A stretch of DNA of 64,000 nt, from assembly GCA_050954285.1 (NCBI GenBank), contig JBPBPL010000011.1, positions 124,001-188,000 on the forward strand, written 5' to 3'. The position numbers and the translations under genes are program-made. Source of the DNA: Mucilaginibacter_A sp050954285 (GTDB lineage Bacteria; Bacteroidota; Bacteroidia; Sphingobacteriales; Sphingobacteriaceae). The notes beneath the pieces are model-generated. The model saw only the letters and a program-made list of their open reading frames with translations, ran no database searches and was not told the origin of the DNA. Shown here piece after piece: positions 16,514 to 26,912 of the stretch. Every line of letters begins with the position of its first letter. The stretch's first letter is position 1.

Positions 16514-19500
16514 TTAATTTGTAGTTTGTTCTTTCTTTTCCTTCTTGTCTTCTTTCAGGTGGCGACGCATTTCTTTTAGTTGCTCTGATGTCTTGAAAAT
16601 TTCTTTAAATTTATTGTAATCAACAGTAAAAGAGAAACCAATTCCGGTTTCAACTACCTGGCCTTGAATTACAATATACTCATCCCTGCGATAAGCTCGT
16701 AAAGCAAAGCGGCCATCCTTCGTAAGCTTATAGCCAACCGTTACATTACCTGCAATAGTACTTGCTTTTTGTCCGGGTTGATTTTGGCCTTCCAGGTTGA
16801 AATTATTACCTACAGAAACAGAAAGACGATCATTTAGAAAACGTTTAGAAAGTGCCACATTCAAGTCAGTTCTGTTCTGTGCTGTACCAGTAGAATAGTC
16901 TTCACCGGATTGCAGATCAAAGTTCAAATCAACACCAGCAATTGAATTGCCAACTAATTTATTCAGCTGATCAGACAACAATCCGCTCACGCTGTTCCGC
17001 ACAATACCTTGCACACCAGTGCTGCCACCAGCACTTTGCAATGGATTATCACCAATAAAGTGCCCTAAAACAAGCACGCCTAAAACCTGCTTATTCAGTT
17101 CATTTGGATCCTGACGAATTTGTGCTAAACGGGTATCTACATTATTTATCACATCGCTGGAAACGGTGTAATTGCTATCGGGCAAAATAATATCAAAGCT
17201 GATTGCAGGTTTCAGTAACTCATTTTTCAGGTTTAAATTAACATTAAATGGCAGCTTTTGCTTGTACATTGTTTTCTCCGTTTCAGAGCTAAGCTGATCT
17301 TCAACCAAATCAATAGGAGGTACATTGGCTACATAAGTAGCTGTGAGGTCGATATTTGCACTTGTTGGATCACCGGTCCAAGTAATTGTACTACCTCTTT
17401 TAAAATTAAATTTCCGCTGAACCGTAGCGTAAGCCAGATTATAAGAACCTTCATTTACAGTATAAGTACCTGTTAAATTGGTTTTTCCGCTTGGGTCAAT
17501 GCCTGCATTTAATTGTGCTTCACCTTTAATATGAACTACATCGCCATTACTTTCATCAATAACAATATTGAAGTTCGCATTTTTATTGATGGTGATATTA
17601 GCAGTAACGTCCAAGCCAGTAATGTCGGATTTGCTGACAGAATCGCGTTGCTTGGCCATTAAGATGGAATCCAGTTTTGGTGCACTGTGATTAACAAATA
17701 CTACAACGCCTTTTCTGTCCTGTATCCCTGGATCGCTTTGCGGCAACACAATCGTCATATCGGTTTTATCATTTACAACCAGGTTTCCATCTACCACCGG
17801 CTTGTTTAAATCGCCACTAATTTTTAATTGGGTGTTCAAAAATAACTTCCCATAAAACAGTTTGTTGTTTTCACGTGTCGAGTTAATTGCCTGAAAATTA
17901 TTGGCAGTAACATTTAATCCAAATCTAAAATCTGTAAAAGTTTTGGTGTAAACAGCTCCGTTTATCGTTGCTTTATTATTAGCAGAATCAACCAATGTGA
18001 AATTGTTAAAAGTAATTCCGTCCTGGTTAAAACTAATTTTTTCATTGTCCAAACGGAAATAAGAATTTAACATCGAAACATTAAAACCAACCTTATTAAA
18101 GTTAATATCTCCGTTAACCCTCGGAGTGGATGGTGAACCCGCAATTTTTATCTGTCCACTTAAATCACCTGTTGTATTTCGAAGGTTTCCTAAAGTAAAA
18201 CCTTCGATGCTCTTCATATTTAGTTTTACAATATTGAGGTTAAGATCTAAGTTGTTGTCCGTTTGATTGGTATGATATAAACCATCTAGTTTCACTTGGT
18301 TTCCCTTACCGGTAATGTCCACATTGGCGGCAAAAGTGTTGGCTTGCTGATTATTAACTTTGATGGCGATATCACCCAAAGTGTCCGATTTAAAATTAAA
18401 ATCCTTGATCTTTAAATCAGAAGTAATTACAGGCGATTTTGAAAAATTACTGACCAATGCATTGCCGTTGATTGTGCCACCAACTTGCAATGAATCTTTT
18501 TCTGCAATATGTGTAATAGTTTCAATTTTGAAATTCTGGAAAGTGGCAGATAATGGTCCGTTGTATTGCTGATTGGTAGTATTAATACCTAATAGCTGAT
18601 TATTATTGGATATATTAAAGCTGCGGGCCAATATGCCTTTTGATCCAAATTGAAAGGCATTATTAGCACTAACCGTCCAGTTCATATAATCTAAAACCAA
18701 ACCGTTTGGTAATAAATTAAACTCGTATTGACTGCTTAAAGCTTTAAAAATACCTGCAATCTTATATTGTTCTTTGAGATTTTTGTCCTTTACAGATACA
18801 TTTAAATCCAGTTTGTTATTCTGTGCTTTACCACTGATACTGGTATGAAGTAACTGGATAGATGATGTAGCAATTTTATCAACTGTAAAGCTGTAGTTTA
18901 AAGCGTTATTACCCGTATTAATAACCAGTTTCAAGTTGCTGATCTGGTTAGATCCGTAAACTGTATTTGGGATTTCTCCATTCACAACTAAGTCTCCGGC
19001 ATCACTGTTAAAATGTCCGTTCAGTTTTACCGGATCTAATTGTTTCAAATCAGGTGCAAATTGTGTTAGCAAAGGTGTTTTGGTAATCACTGCTTGAAAA
19101 GTGAAATTTTGCGGCGAGTATTTTACTTTTGTCGCTTTGCCAGCAGTGTTATAATATTTGTTGATAGTAGCTTGCAAGGCCGTTCCAACTTCAGTTAGCT
19201 TGTATTTACCAGCTATACTTGCAGAAAGTACCTGAGATTTAATGTTTAAAGTGGAATTATTAGCGCTAGCTGTAGAAGCAATGCTGATGGAATCCAACTG
19301 GATGCGCTGTGCTTTTTGTACCACTAATAAATTGGTGATTTGTATCGTGCCATTCAAATAGTCAGGATCAGCTGTCGCAATATCAGCAACAATTTTACCA
19401 TGTAAACGAAGCTCGCTACTTGCAAAATGCAATCGTTGCAAATTGATGCTGTCCAGATTTAACGTGGCCTGAATCGCGGGATACTTATTAGCCATGTTTA

Positions 19501-21631
19501 CTTTAGCGTTTAAAGCAAAATTAATATTCGGATCTTTCATCCGCGCCGTCGTATTAATCAAACCGTTGTTTGCTGTTCCCTTCAATACCAAATTTCGGTA
19601 AACATATCCTTTCACATCCGCACGAACTACATCTGCAGACAAAGTAGCATTGGCGTTTTTAACGCTTGTTCCGGAGCCTTTTACTTTAGCATTCAGCGTC
19701 AACCGGCCAACCGTTTTTTCTTGTTTGATTAATCTGCCAACATTAAAATTATCCATCTTAACATCTGCATTATAAATTTCACTTCCCTTTTTGCTACCGC
19801 CGCTTTTCATCCCGGCAATTGCCCGGATATTACCATAGCTGGAACGTAATGCTAAATTGGTATTGAAGTTTTTGATGCTTCCTTTAAAAGTTCCTTTCAA
19901 TCCCATAGATTCCGGGATATGGATACTGGCTGGAAGGGAGCCTGCTGGTGCCAAACGCGCAATATCGCGACTGGTGGTGCTGAAATCTTTAATATTGAGA
20001 TCGAAATAAGCTTTATCCACATCCGGCAAACCTTTTAAATGTGCCGAAGCGTTGATTCTAGTTTGGCCTAAACCTGTAACATTTAGGTTTTGAATTGTCA
20101 GGTCATTTACTTTACCAGTAATTTTTCCATTCACATTCAGGCTGCCGTTAGCGTTTCCTTTAAATGGCGGCGTGTCCGCAAGTGAGGGCACAATATTCAA
20201 TACATCTTTAAACGATAATTTACTGTCTTTAAAATCAGCGTTTAATTGTAGCTGACCCAAATTTTTGCTGATATCCGAAATCGATGAATACTTGACTTCA
20301 ATATAATCTCGAATGATGGTACCCGGAGTTTCCAGATATAAATTTTTCAGGAAAGACTGTTTTTGCCCATACAAAAATGTCGTTCTGAAATTTTTAATCT
20401 GCACACCACTTTTCTCAGTAAAGGCAAATTGGTTAATCTTACCCGAAATCGTAGTCGGACTATACAAAATATCATCCGCATCAACTGTCAGTCCTTTCAA
20501 ATTCAAATGCGCATAATCAATACCTTTTGGCATAGCTTTCTGCGCATTATTATCAAATTGAATATCATTTTCAGCGAAAGCAACTTTGGCCAATTTTACT
20601 GTCCAGCCTTTTTCTTCGGCAGCGGTTTTTTGTGTAGTGTCTTTATCTACTGCTTTTTTGGATGCTTCTTTTACCGTACTTTTTATGTTGGCAGCGGTGG
20701 AAGGGCGACCGGTTGCCAAAGCTGCTTTAGTTTGGTTTAGCTCGATATTTTTGATTACTACATGTTGATTTTTCAGGTCGATGCTGTCCAGTTCTACCAG
20801 CAATTTACCTAAATCAATTTTCGTTTTTAAAGCAGAAGACTCATTCAAATAATCAACTTTGATTTTTGAAAGATCCAGCGTTCCTAACTTCAGATTATAA
20901 TTCAGCGGTTTGGAAGATGCCGTATCGGCCACCGCTTTTTTTACTGCCGACACCACATTATGTTGGATCACTTTTGCATTTACATCCGATAACGTAATTT
21001 TTGGAACCGTAAACTTCATCTTATCCAGATCGAAATCTTTGATATTGGTATCAAAATGACCGAGGTTGAATGCAACATCATTACCTGAAACCGCATCATT
21101 ATATTTGATATGGATCCGGTCGAGGATGATTTTACTGATCGAAAATTTCATCGAAGCCGTATCCGTAGATTTTGGTTTTTTCTGATCGCTAGCAAAAGCT
21201 TTGATAATATAGGTAAAGTTGAAATTGCTATCAGGCAGCGTGCGGTTAATATGGGAAGTGATGCCTTGCAAATTTACCTCGTTTATTTCTACCTGATTAT
21301 CAAGTAGTTTTAGCAGGCTAATATCTACTTTTAACTTTTCGCCAGCCAGCAAAGTATCTTTTTTCTGATCCTCGAAATAAACATTTTCAAGCACAATCAG
21401 TTTAGGCAAACCCAGAGAGATATGCCCGATCCGAACCGGTGTATGGATTTTGTTTTCTAAAAAGCTTACTGCTTTATCTTTTGCAAAGTTTTGTACGGCA
21501 GGTACTTGTATCAAAACCACTACCAGCAAAATAAGTGCAATCACACTCACAATCAGCCAAAGTACAATCTTAAGAAATAAGCGTCCGTATTTTTTCAAAA
21601 TGTCCGAATTGATTAAAAATTCTTTTATCAA
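16514..21631 (-). CDS. tamB: Translocation and assembly module TamB
   Basis: 1705 aa, the largest gene here. One N-terminal membrane anchor (about residues 18-45), then a very long repetitive beta-rich AsmA/TamB body, and a conserved C-terminal TamB (DUF490) domain (about 1300-1690) with VNEGSYNLAY-type strands. Such proteins bridge inner and outer membrane as a hydrophobic groove and work with a TamA-type partner, here tamL 4 bases downstream. The start is TTG at 21629-21631; no in-frame ATG exists in the first 60 codons. The last 15 residues are Lys/Glu rich. A one-mismatch dispersed word lies at 20662-20675. Confidence 0.93.
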   Translation of the reverse strand: MIKEFLINSDILKKYGRLFLKIVLWLIVSVIALILLVVVLIQVPAVQNFAKDKAVSFLENKIHTPVRIGHISLGLPKLIVLENVYFEDQKKDTLLAGEKLKVDISLLKLLDNQVEINEVNLQGITSHINRTLPDSNFNFTYIIKAFASDQKKPKSTDTASMKFSISKIILDRIHIKYNDAVSGNDVAFNLGHFDTNIKDFDLDKMKFTVPKITLSDVNAKVIQHNVVSAVKKAVADTASSKPLNYNLKLGTLDLSKIKVDYLNESSALKTKIDLGKLLVELDSIDLKNQHVVIKNIELNQTKAALATGRPSTAANIKSTVKEASKKAVDKDTTQKTAAEEKGWTVKLAKVAFAENDIQFDNNAQKAMPKGIDYAHLNLKGLTVDADDILYSPTTISGKINQFAFTEKSGVQIKNFRTTFLYGQKQSFLKNLYLETPGTIIRDYIEVKYSSISDISKNLGQLQLNADFKDSKLSFKDVLNIVPSLADTPPFKGNANGSLNVNGKITGKVNDLTIQNLNVTGLGQTRINASAHLKGLPDVDKAYFDLNIKDFSTTSRDIARLAPAGSLPASIHIPESMGLKGTFKGSIKNFNTNLALRSSYGNIRAIAGMKSGGSKKGSEIYNADVKMDNFNVGRLIKQEKTVGRLTLNAKVKGSGTSVKNANATLSADVVRADVKGYVYRNLVLKGTANNGLINTTARMKDPNINFALNAKVNMANKYPAIQATLNLDSINLQRLHFASSELRLHGKIVADIATADPDYLNGTIQITNLLVVQKAQRIQLDSISIASTASANNSTLNIKSQVLSASIAGKYKLTEVGTALQATINKYYNTAGKATKVKYSPQNFTFQAVITKTPLLTQFAPDLKQLDPVKLNGHFNSDAGDLVVNGEIPNTVYGSNQISNLKLVINTGNNALNYSFTVDKIATSSIQLLHTSISGKAQNNKLDLNVSVKDKNLKEQYKIAGIFKALSSQYEFNLLPNGLVLDYMNWTVSANNAFQFGSKGILARSFNISNNNQLLGINTTNQQYNGPLSATFQNFKIETITHIAEKDSLQVGGTINGNALVSNFSKSPVITSDLKIKDFNFKSDTLGDIAIKVNNQQANTFAANVDITGKGNQVKLDGLYHTNQTDNNLDLNLNIVKLNMKSIEGFTLGNLRNTTGDLSGQIKIAGSPSTPRVNGDINFNKVGFNVSMLNSYFRLDNEKISFNQDGITFNNFTLVDSANNKATINGAVYTKTFTDFRFGLNVTANNFQAINSTRENNKLFYGKLFLNTQLKISGDLNKPVVDGNLVVNDKTDMTIVLPQSDPGIQDRKGVVVFVNHSAPKLDSILMAKQRDSVSKSDITGLDVTANITINKNANFNIVIDESNGDVVHIKGEAQLNAGIDPSGKTNLTGTYTVNEGSYNLAYATVQRKFNFKRGSTITWTGDPTSANIDLTATYVANVPPIDLVEDQLSSETEKTMYKQKLPFNVNLNLKNELLKPAISFDIILPDSNYTVSSDVINNVDTRLAQIRQDPNELNKQVLGVLVLGHFIGDNPLQSAGGSTGVQGIVRNSVSGLLSDQLNKLVGNSIAGVDLNFDLQSGEDYSTGTAQNRTDLNVALSKRFLNDRLSVSVGNNFNLEGQNQPGQKASTIAGNVTVGYKLTKDGRFALRAYRRDEYIVIQGQVVETGIGFSFTVDYNKFKEIFKTSEQLKEMRRHLKEDKKEKKEQTTN

Positions 21632-21763
21632 ACATACACAAACTGTAGTTTGCTTTGATTAACTGATACTAATCTACCAGAAAATAGTTTTCGCAAAAGT
21701 AGCATACAATGTCATTTTATACGTGGCTTTTCCACAATAAGTACAAGCAAATATAGTTTTTGG

Positions 21764-21771
21764 TAAATTTG
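21764..21771 (+). promoter_or_regulatory. Candidate dnaE -7 box (TAAATTTG)
   Basis: Fits TAnnTTTG, 17 bases before the dnaE ATG. If used, transcription would begin at about 21778, so the leader would be little more than the dispersed-word copy. No convincing -33 element. Confidence 0.35.
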
Positions 21772-21777
21772 CATTAC

Positions 21778-21791
21778 ATACTTCTTTTATG
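21778..21791 (-). repeat. Dispersed word, one mismatch, overlapping dnaE start codon
   Basis: ATACTTCTTTTATG on the plus strand: the final C of the word is replaced by G, which creates the dnaE ATG (21789-21791). The same arrangement is seen at 47135-47148. Confidence 0.72.
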
Positions 21792-24700
21792 CCTGATTTT
21801 TCTCATTTACACGTGCACACCCAGTTTTCGTTGCTGGATGGTGCTGCGGATGTATCCAAATTATTTAAAAAAGCTGCTGCCGATGGCATGAAAGCTATGG
21901 CCATTACCGATCATGGAAACATGTTCGGTGCCTTTAAATTTGTAGCCGAAGCCGGTAAGCATAATGTGAAACCGATTGTTGGCTGCGAGTTTTACGTGGT
22001 AGAGGATCGCCATAAAAAACAATTTACAAAAGATAAAAAAGATGTACGCCACCACCAGTTGCTGCTGGCCAAAAATGCTGAGGGATACAAAAACCTCATT
22101 AAACTATGCTCGCTCGGTTACATGGAAGGCTTATACAGCAAATGGCCGCGTATTGATAAGGAATTGATCCTGAAATATCATAAAGGTTTAATCGCTACAA
22201 CATGTTGTATCGGAGCGTCTGTGCCGCAGGCAATTCTAAAAAGTTCTGAAGCTGAAGCAGAAGCAGAGTTTAAATGGTGGCTGGATTTGTTCGGCGAGGA
22301 TTATTACATTGAATTGCAAAGGCACGATATTCCGGAGCAGATCAAAATTAATAATGTGCTGACCTCCTTCGCCAAAAAACATGAGGTAAAAGTAATATGC
22401 TCTAACGATTCACATTATGTGGATCAGCAGGATGCCAACGCGCACGATATTTTGCTTTGCGTAAACACCGGCGATATGCAAAGCACGCCGATTGCTACCG
22501 ATGAAGAAGGGGGAAAAGGCTATCGTTTTGGTTTTCCTAATGATCAGTTTTATTTTAAAACGCAGGCCGAAATGGGTCAGCTTTTTCACGATATTCCGGA
22601 ATCGCTGGATAATACGAATGAGATTGTAGACAAGATTGATCACCTGAAACTGAAGCGTGATATTTTACTGCCGAATTTCCCGGTTCCGCCCGCATTTAAT
22701 ATTCACCACGGTGCAGAAGCGGATGTTTTGAACCAGTGGGAGTTTTTAAAGGACATGACTTACAAAGGTGCCAAAGAACGTTATCATGAAATCGGTCTGG
22801 AAGTGCAGGAAAGATTGGATTTTGAGTTGTTCACCATTAAAACAATGGGTTTTGCCGGTTACTTTTTGATCGTGGCTGATTTTATCAGAGCTGGCCGTGA
22901 TCTGGGCGTTTTCGTTGGCCCTGGTCGTGGTTCTGCAGCTGGTTCTGCGGTGGCTTATTGCATCGGTATCACTAATATTGATCCAATTAAATACAACTTG
23001 CTGTTTGAGCGTTTCCTCAACCCGGATCGTAAATCCATGCCCGATATTGATACGGATTTCGACGATGAAGGCCGGCAGAAAGTAATTGATTATGTGGTAG
23101 ATAAGTATGGGAAAAACCAGGTAGCGCAGATTATTACTTACGGTTCGATGGCTGCCCGGACGAGTATTCAGGATGTTGGCCGGGCGTTAAATATGCCGCT
23201 TTCTGAAGTAAATTCAATCAAAAAATTAGTGCCCGAAACGCTGGGCATTACCCTGAAAAAAGCCATAGAACAGGTGCCGGAACTACAGGAAATTTTGAAA
23301 GGTAAAGACCTGAAATCTAAGGTGCTAAAAGAAGCAGAGAAGCTGGAAGGCTCTGTGCGAAATACAGGTGTGCACGCAGCCGGAATCATTATCGCCCCGG
23401 AACCATTGTACAATATTTTGCCGGTTGCCACCTCCAAAGAATCTACCTTGCTGGTTACGCAGTTTGATGGAAAAGTGGTGGAAGATGCCGGTGTAATCAA
23501 GATGGATTTTTTAGGGTTAAAAACACTAACAATCCTGAAAGATGCGCTGCGGATGATCAAACTGAACCACAACGTTGATATTGCTATTGATGAGCTGCCT
23601 TTGGATGATCAGGCAACTTATGATCTTTATCAGGCCGGAAATACCAACGGCACTTTTCAGTTTGAAAGCGATGGGATGCAGATGTATATGCGCGAATTAA
23701 AGCCTGATAAGTTTGAGGATTTGATTGCGATGAATGCGCTTTATCGTCCGGGACCGATGGAATATATTCCGAATTTTATCAAGCGGAAACACGGTTTAGA
23801 GCCAATCAGTTACGATTTGCCGGATATGGAAGAATATCTGGCAGAAACCTACGGAATTACGGTTTATCAGGAACAGGTGATGCTTTTATCCCAGAAACTG
23901 GCGGGCTTTAGTAAAGGTGATGCCGATGTTTTGCGAAAAGCAATGGGTAAAAAGCAAATTGAGATACTAAATAAAATGGAATCGCAATTTGTGGAAGGCG
24001 CTACGGCAAAAGGCCATCCGAAAGATAAACTGACCAAAATCTGGAATGACTGGAAAGCTTTTGCACAATACGCTTTCAATAAATCGCATTCTACCTGTTA
24101 TGCTTTTGTAGCTTACCAAACGGCCTATTTAAAGGCGCATTATCCGGCAGAATATATGTCGGCGGTGTTGAATAACCAGAACAATATCGAGAAGATTACT
24201 TTCTTTATGGATGAATGCCGGCAGATGGGCATTCATGTTTTAGGCCCCGATGTGAACGAATCCTCCACAACCTTTACCGTAAATAGCCATGGTGAAATCC
24301 GTTTCGGTTTGGCAGGCATCAAAGGTGTTGGCGAAAAAGCGGTAGAAAGTATTATTGAAGAACGCAACGCAAACGGTCCATATCCAACTATTTATGATTT
24401 TGCCCGTCGTTCCAACAATCGTTCGGTTAATAAAAAATCATGTGAAAACCTGGTTCTCAGCGGTGCTTTTGACAGTTACGGATTAAAACGTTCCCAGTTT
24501 TTTATGAAAACGGAAAACGGAATTTTAACCGGTTTGGAACGTTTGATCAAGTACGGAAACGATTACCAACATTCGGAGAATAGTTCGCAGGTTTCGCTGT
24601 TTGGTGGTGCCAATGCTTCTTTTATCCCCGAACCTTCCATGCCGGAAGCGGAGGAATATCCGCTGATTGAAAAGCTGAAATACGAGAAAGATTTAATCGG

Positions 24701-25373
24701 CATTTATCTCACCGGCCATCCGCTGGATAATTACAAATTTGAGCTGGAGAAATTTTGTAACTCTTCTGTTGCTGATTTAAAGCTGGTGCAAAAAATGAAA
24801 AACCGCGAAGGCGGTGATGAAGTAATTGCTTCTTTTAACAACCTAAAACGAAGATCAGAATTATGTATCGGCGGTTTGGTATCCAACGTTCAGCATAAAA
24901 TGACTAAAACCGGTAACCCTTTTGGCACTTTTGTGCTGGAAGATTACAACGATTCTTATGAATTTGCCTTGTTCGGCGATGATTATATCAAGTTCAAAAA
25001 CCTGATGTTTGATGGTTATTTTTTACAGGTTAGAGGAAATATTGAGGAAAAATTTAAGCAGAAAGACAACTGGGATCTGCGTATCTCTCAGATGCAGCTT
25101 TTGTCGGAACTACGTGATAAACTCACTAAATCAATTACCATCAGCTTAAATTTAAATGAGCTTTCTGATCAATTATTAAATGATTTGCAGGACTTGGTAG
25201 AAGCTAACAATCAAAAGTATTCGGTTAAAAATTGCCAGCTCCGTTTTCAAATAAAAGATAAAGACGAAGCAATTGCTGTAGAAATGCCTTCGCGGAGCTT
25301 TAAAATAAATCCAAGTGATGATTTTTTAGATAGTATTAAAGTATTAACAAACCATCAGCCTCAATTAAATTAA
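21789..25373 (+). CDS. dnaE: DNA polymerase III subunit alpha
   Basis: 1194 aa, ATG at 21789. N-terminal PHP domain (FSHLHVHTQFSLLDGAADV, AITDHGNMFGAF), then the family-C polymerase palm with GPGRGSAAGS and the catalytic PDIDTDF aspartates (about residues 419-421), a third acidic residue in KMDFLG (about 572), the YRPGPM segment, and a C-terminal helix-hairpin-helix plus OB-fold region (LCIGGLVSNVQHKMTKTGNP). This is the replicative DnaE1 type used by Gram-negative bacteria. An exact dispersed-word copy lies inside it at 24613-24626, read as A-S-F-I. Confidence 0.97.
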   Translation: MPDFSHLHVHTQFSLLDGAADVSKLFKKAAADGMKAMAITDHGNMFGAFKFVAEAGKHNVKPIVGCEFYVVEDRHKKQFTKDKKDVRHHQLLLAKNAEGYKNLIKLCSLGYMEGLYSKWPRIDKELILKYHKGLIATTCCIGASVPQAILKSSEAEAEAEFKWWLDLFGEDYYIELQRHDIPEQIKINNVLTSFAKKHEVKVICSNDSHYVDQQDANAHDILLCVNTGDMQSTPIATDEEGGKGYRFGFPNDQFYFKTQAEMGQLFHDIPESLDNTNEIVDKIDHLKLKRDILLPNFPVPPAFNIHHGAEADVLNQWEFLKDMTYKGAKERYHEIGLEVQERLDFELFTIKTMGFAGYFLIVADFIRAGRDLGVFVGPGRGSAAGSAVAYCIGITNIDPIKYNLLFERFLNPDRKSMPDIDTDFDDEGRQKVIDYVVDKYGKNQVAQIITYGSMAARTSIQDVGRALNMPLSEVNSIKKLVPETLGITLKKAIEQVPELQEILKGKDLKSKVLKEAEKLEGSVRNTGVHAAGIIIAPEPLYNILPVATSKESTLLVTQFDGKVVEDAGVIKMDFLGLKTLTILKDALRMIKLNHNVDIAIDELPLDDQATYDLYQAGNTNGTFQFESDGMQMYMRELKPDKFEDLIAMNALYRPGPMEYIPNFIKRKHGLEPISYDLPDMEEYLAETYGITVYQEQVMLLSQKLAGFSKGDADVLRKAMGKKQIEILNKMESQFVEGATAKGHPKDKLTKIWNDWKAFAQYAFNKSHSTCYAFVAYQTAYLKAHYPAEYMSAVLNNQNNIEKITFFMDECRQMGIHVLGPDVNESSTTFTVNSHGEIRFGLAGIKGVGEKAVESIIEERNANGPYPTIYDFARRSNNRSVNKKSCENLVLSGAFDSYGLKRSQFFMKTENGILTGLERLIKYGNDYQHSENSSQVSLFGGANASFIPEPSMPEAEEYPLIEKLKYEKDLIGIYLTGHPLDNYKFELEKFCNSSVADLKLVQKMKNREGGDEVIASFNNLKRRSELCIGGLVSNVQHKMTKTGNPFGTFVLEDYNDSYEFALFGDDYIKFKNLMFDGYFLQVRGNIEEKFKQKDNWDLRISQMQLLSELRDKLTKSITISLNLNELSDQLLNDLQDLVEANNQKYSVKNCQLRFQIKDKDEAIAVEMPSRSFKINPSDDFLDSIKVLTNHQPQLN
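24613..24626 (-). repeat. Dispersed word, exact, inside dnaE
   Basis: GATAAAAGAAGCAT on the minus strand; read in the gene as Ala-Ser-Phe-Ile in the linker before the OB-fold region. Confidence 0.8.
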
Positions 25374-25377
25374 AACA

Positions 25378-26235
25378 CTAAAATTTATACAACACACTGG
25401 CTTCAAAATAAAACAAGCTTCTTTTGTTGGCTAATTTTGAACTGATATTGTCTGGTAATTTATTTTGAGGAAAAGCAAAACTTGGAGTTAAAGAAATCAG
25501 GTAATTTTCGGCTTTAAATTTTATGGGCAACTGCGCTTCGTAGTCGAGCAAGGTATAATTTGTCAGTTTCAGTTGGTCTGCTGTTGATAGCTGGTTAGCC
25601 GTGTTAAGATTTTTTCGTCTCCTGCTAAAATAGCCATTATAAAAATTTTGTGTCCCGCTATTCAAACTAAATTCAGGGCTAATTTCAAGTGCGTTGTTAG
25701 AATGTAAGAACTGATCAATTATAAACTGATGAGTGATCCCTGGATTGACAAAAATATCATTATGGACGTTTCTATCAGATATACTGTAACTTACACTTAA
25801 TTCCGGCGTGATAATATCTCCCAAATCATAATTTAAATAAGCATTAAAAATACTGCTGATGGCTGAAGTAATGCGCGTACTATTAGAGCCGTAAAAGTAT
25901 TTTGAAAAAGAAACGCCGCCATATAAATTGTCATTAACTGCGTAATTGTAGCCGGCCTCCAAACTGCTTCCATCCAGTGTATGTTGTTTTTGGTTCAATA
26001 TAAAACTTAATGTTCCGGAAACATAAAATCCTGATTTAAAAGTATATAACAGTTGAGGGGCAATTATTTTTGAAGTTACGGTATCTGTTCTTCCCATAAA
26101 AACATTGTTGCTCAAATAGCTGATGCCGCCTTTTAACCCAGCACTTTTATCATCATCCAGGCTGATGGTTTGGGCAGAAGATTGCAAAGCATTTAAACAA
26201 AGAAACAAGATCAGCAAGTAATAAATTTTTTTCAT
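25378..26235 (-). CDS. Outer-membrane beta-barrel protein, unknown function
   Basis: 285 aa, ATG at 26235. A Sec signal peptide (MKKIYYLLILFLCLNALQSSAQ, cleavage after SSA) is followed by alternating hydrophobic strands rich in Tyr, Asn and Ser, ending ...YFEASVLYKF with the terminal aromatic typical of outer-membrane barrels. I do not recognise the family. Convergent with dnaE with only 4 bases between stops, so no terminator fits there. Probably its own promoter in the 26.24-26.44 kb gap shared with trxA. Confidence 0.7.
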   Translation of the reverse strand: MKKIYYLLILFLCLNALQSSAQTISLDDDKSAGLKGGISYLSNNVFMGRTDTVTSKIIAPQLLYTFKSGFYVSGTLSFILNQKQHTLDGSSLEAGYNYAVNDNLYGGVSFSKYFYGSNSTRITSAISSIFNAYLNYDLGDIITPELSVSYSISDRNVHNDIFVNPGITHQFIIDQFLHSNNALEISPEFSLNSGTQNFYNGYFSRRRKNLNTANQLSTADQLKLTNYTLLDYEAQLPIKFKAENYLISLTPSFAFPQNKLPDNISSKLANKRSLFYFEASVLYKF

Positions 26236-26407
26236 TCAGATATAAGTTTAGTATTTCTACGGAAACAGTAAACAAATAACCTTACAATTATGCTATACCG
26301 GATTAAAGCTGAATTAGAATTGAAAAATTGATGAAGCAATGAAGTAGTGCCAGTCGTTGAATTGTCAGATTGTCATACCGCAACTGTGGCAAGCAATTTG
26401 ATTATTC

Positions 26408-26415
26408 TATATTTG
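26408..26415 (+). promoter_or_regulatory. Candidate trxA -7 box (TATATTTG)
   Basis: Perfect match to TAnnTTTG, 26 bases before the trxA ATG. The -33 element is not clear. Confidence 0.5.
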
Positions 26416-26441
26416 TTTAAACATTATAAAACATAAATATC

Positions 26442-26762
26442 ATGGCTTTAGAAATTACAGATGCCAACTTTGATGAAGTTGTGTTAAAATCAGATAAACC
26501 AGTTTTGGTTGACTTTTGGGCAGAATGGTGTGGACCTTGCCGCATGGTTGGACCAGTAGTAGAAGAAATTGCAAAAGACTTTGGTGATAAAGCAGTTGTA
26601 GGAAAAGTTAACGTAGATACCAATCCTGGTATTTCCATGAAATTTGGTATCCGTAATATTCCCGCTTTGTTGTTTTTTAAAAACGGCGAGATTGTAGATA
26701 AACAAATTGGAGCAGTTCCGAAATCTGTTTTGGCAGATAAGTTGAATAAACAATTGGTGTAA
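26442..26762 (+). CDS. trxA: Thioredoxin
   Basis: 106 aa, ATG at 26442. Standard single-domain thioredoxin: active site WCGPC (Cys30, Cys33) in DFWAEWCGPCRM, Asp24 buried acid, and cis-proline in RNIPALLFF. No signal peptide, so cytosolic general disulfide reductant. It could serve Bcp at 31.1 kb. Own promoter box upstream and a clear terminator 22 bases after the stop. Confidence 0.97.
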   Translation: MALEITDANFDEVVLKSDKPVLVDFWAEWCGPCRMVGPVVEEIAKDFGDKAVVGKVNVDTNPGISMKFGIRNIPALLFFKNGEIVDKQIGAVPKSVLADKLNKQLV

Positions 26763-26783
26763 TTCATCTTCAATATATATTTG

Positions 26784-26818
26784 AAAAGCCCGGTTTAATA
26801 TTAAGCCGGGCTTTTTTT
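26784..26818 (+). terminator. trxA terminator
   Basis: Arms AAAAGCCCGG (26784-26793) and CCGGGCTTTT (26806-26815), 12-base loop that pairs partly, followed by a T run. Confidence 0.9.
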
Positions 26819-26842
26819 GTTGAAAGTTTTTGGGAAAGATCA

Positions 26843-26856
26843 ATACTTCTTTTATC
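26843..26856 (-). repeat. Dispersed word, exact (GATAAAAGAAGTAT)
   Basis: Intergenic between the trxA terminator and the DUF58 gene. On the motif strand it is preceded by ACTAAATTTTAGGT. Confidence 0.88.
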
Positions 26857-26912
26857 ACCTAAAATTTAGTATCAAGATTTAAAATCCATCATAAAAATTT
26901 TAGCTTTACTTT

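Noticed and set aside
21616..21629. GATAAAAGAATTTT at the tamB start as a word copy
   Set aside because: Diverges from position 11 on and is simply the coding sequence I-K-E-F.
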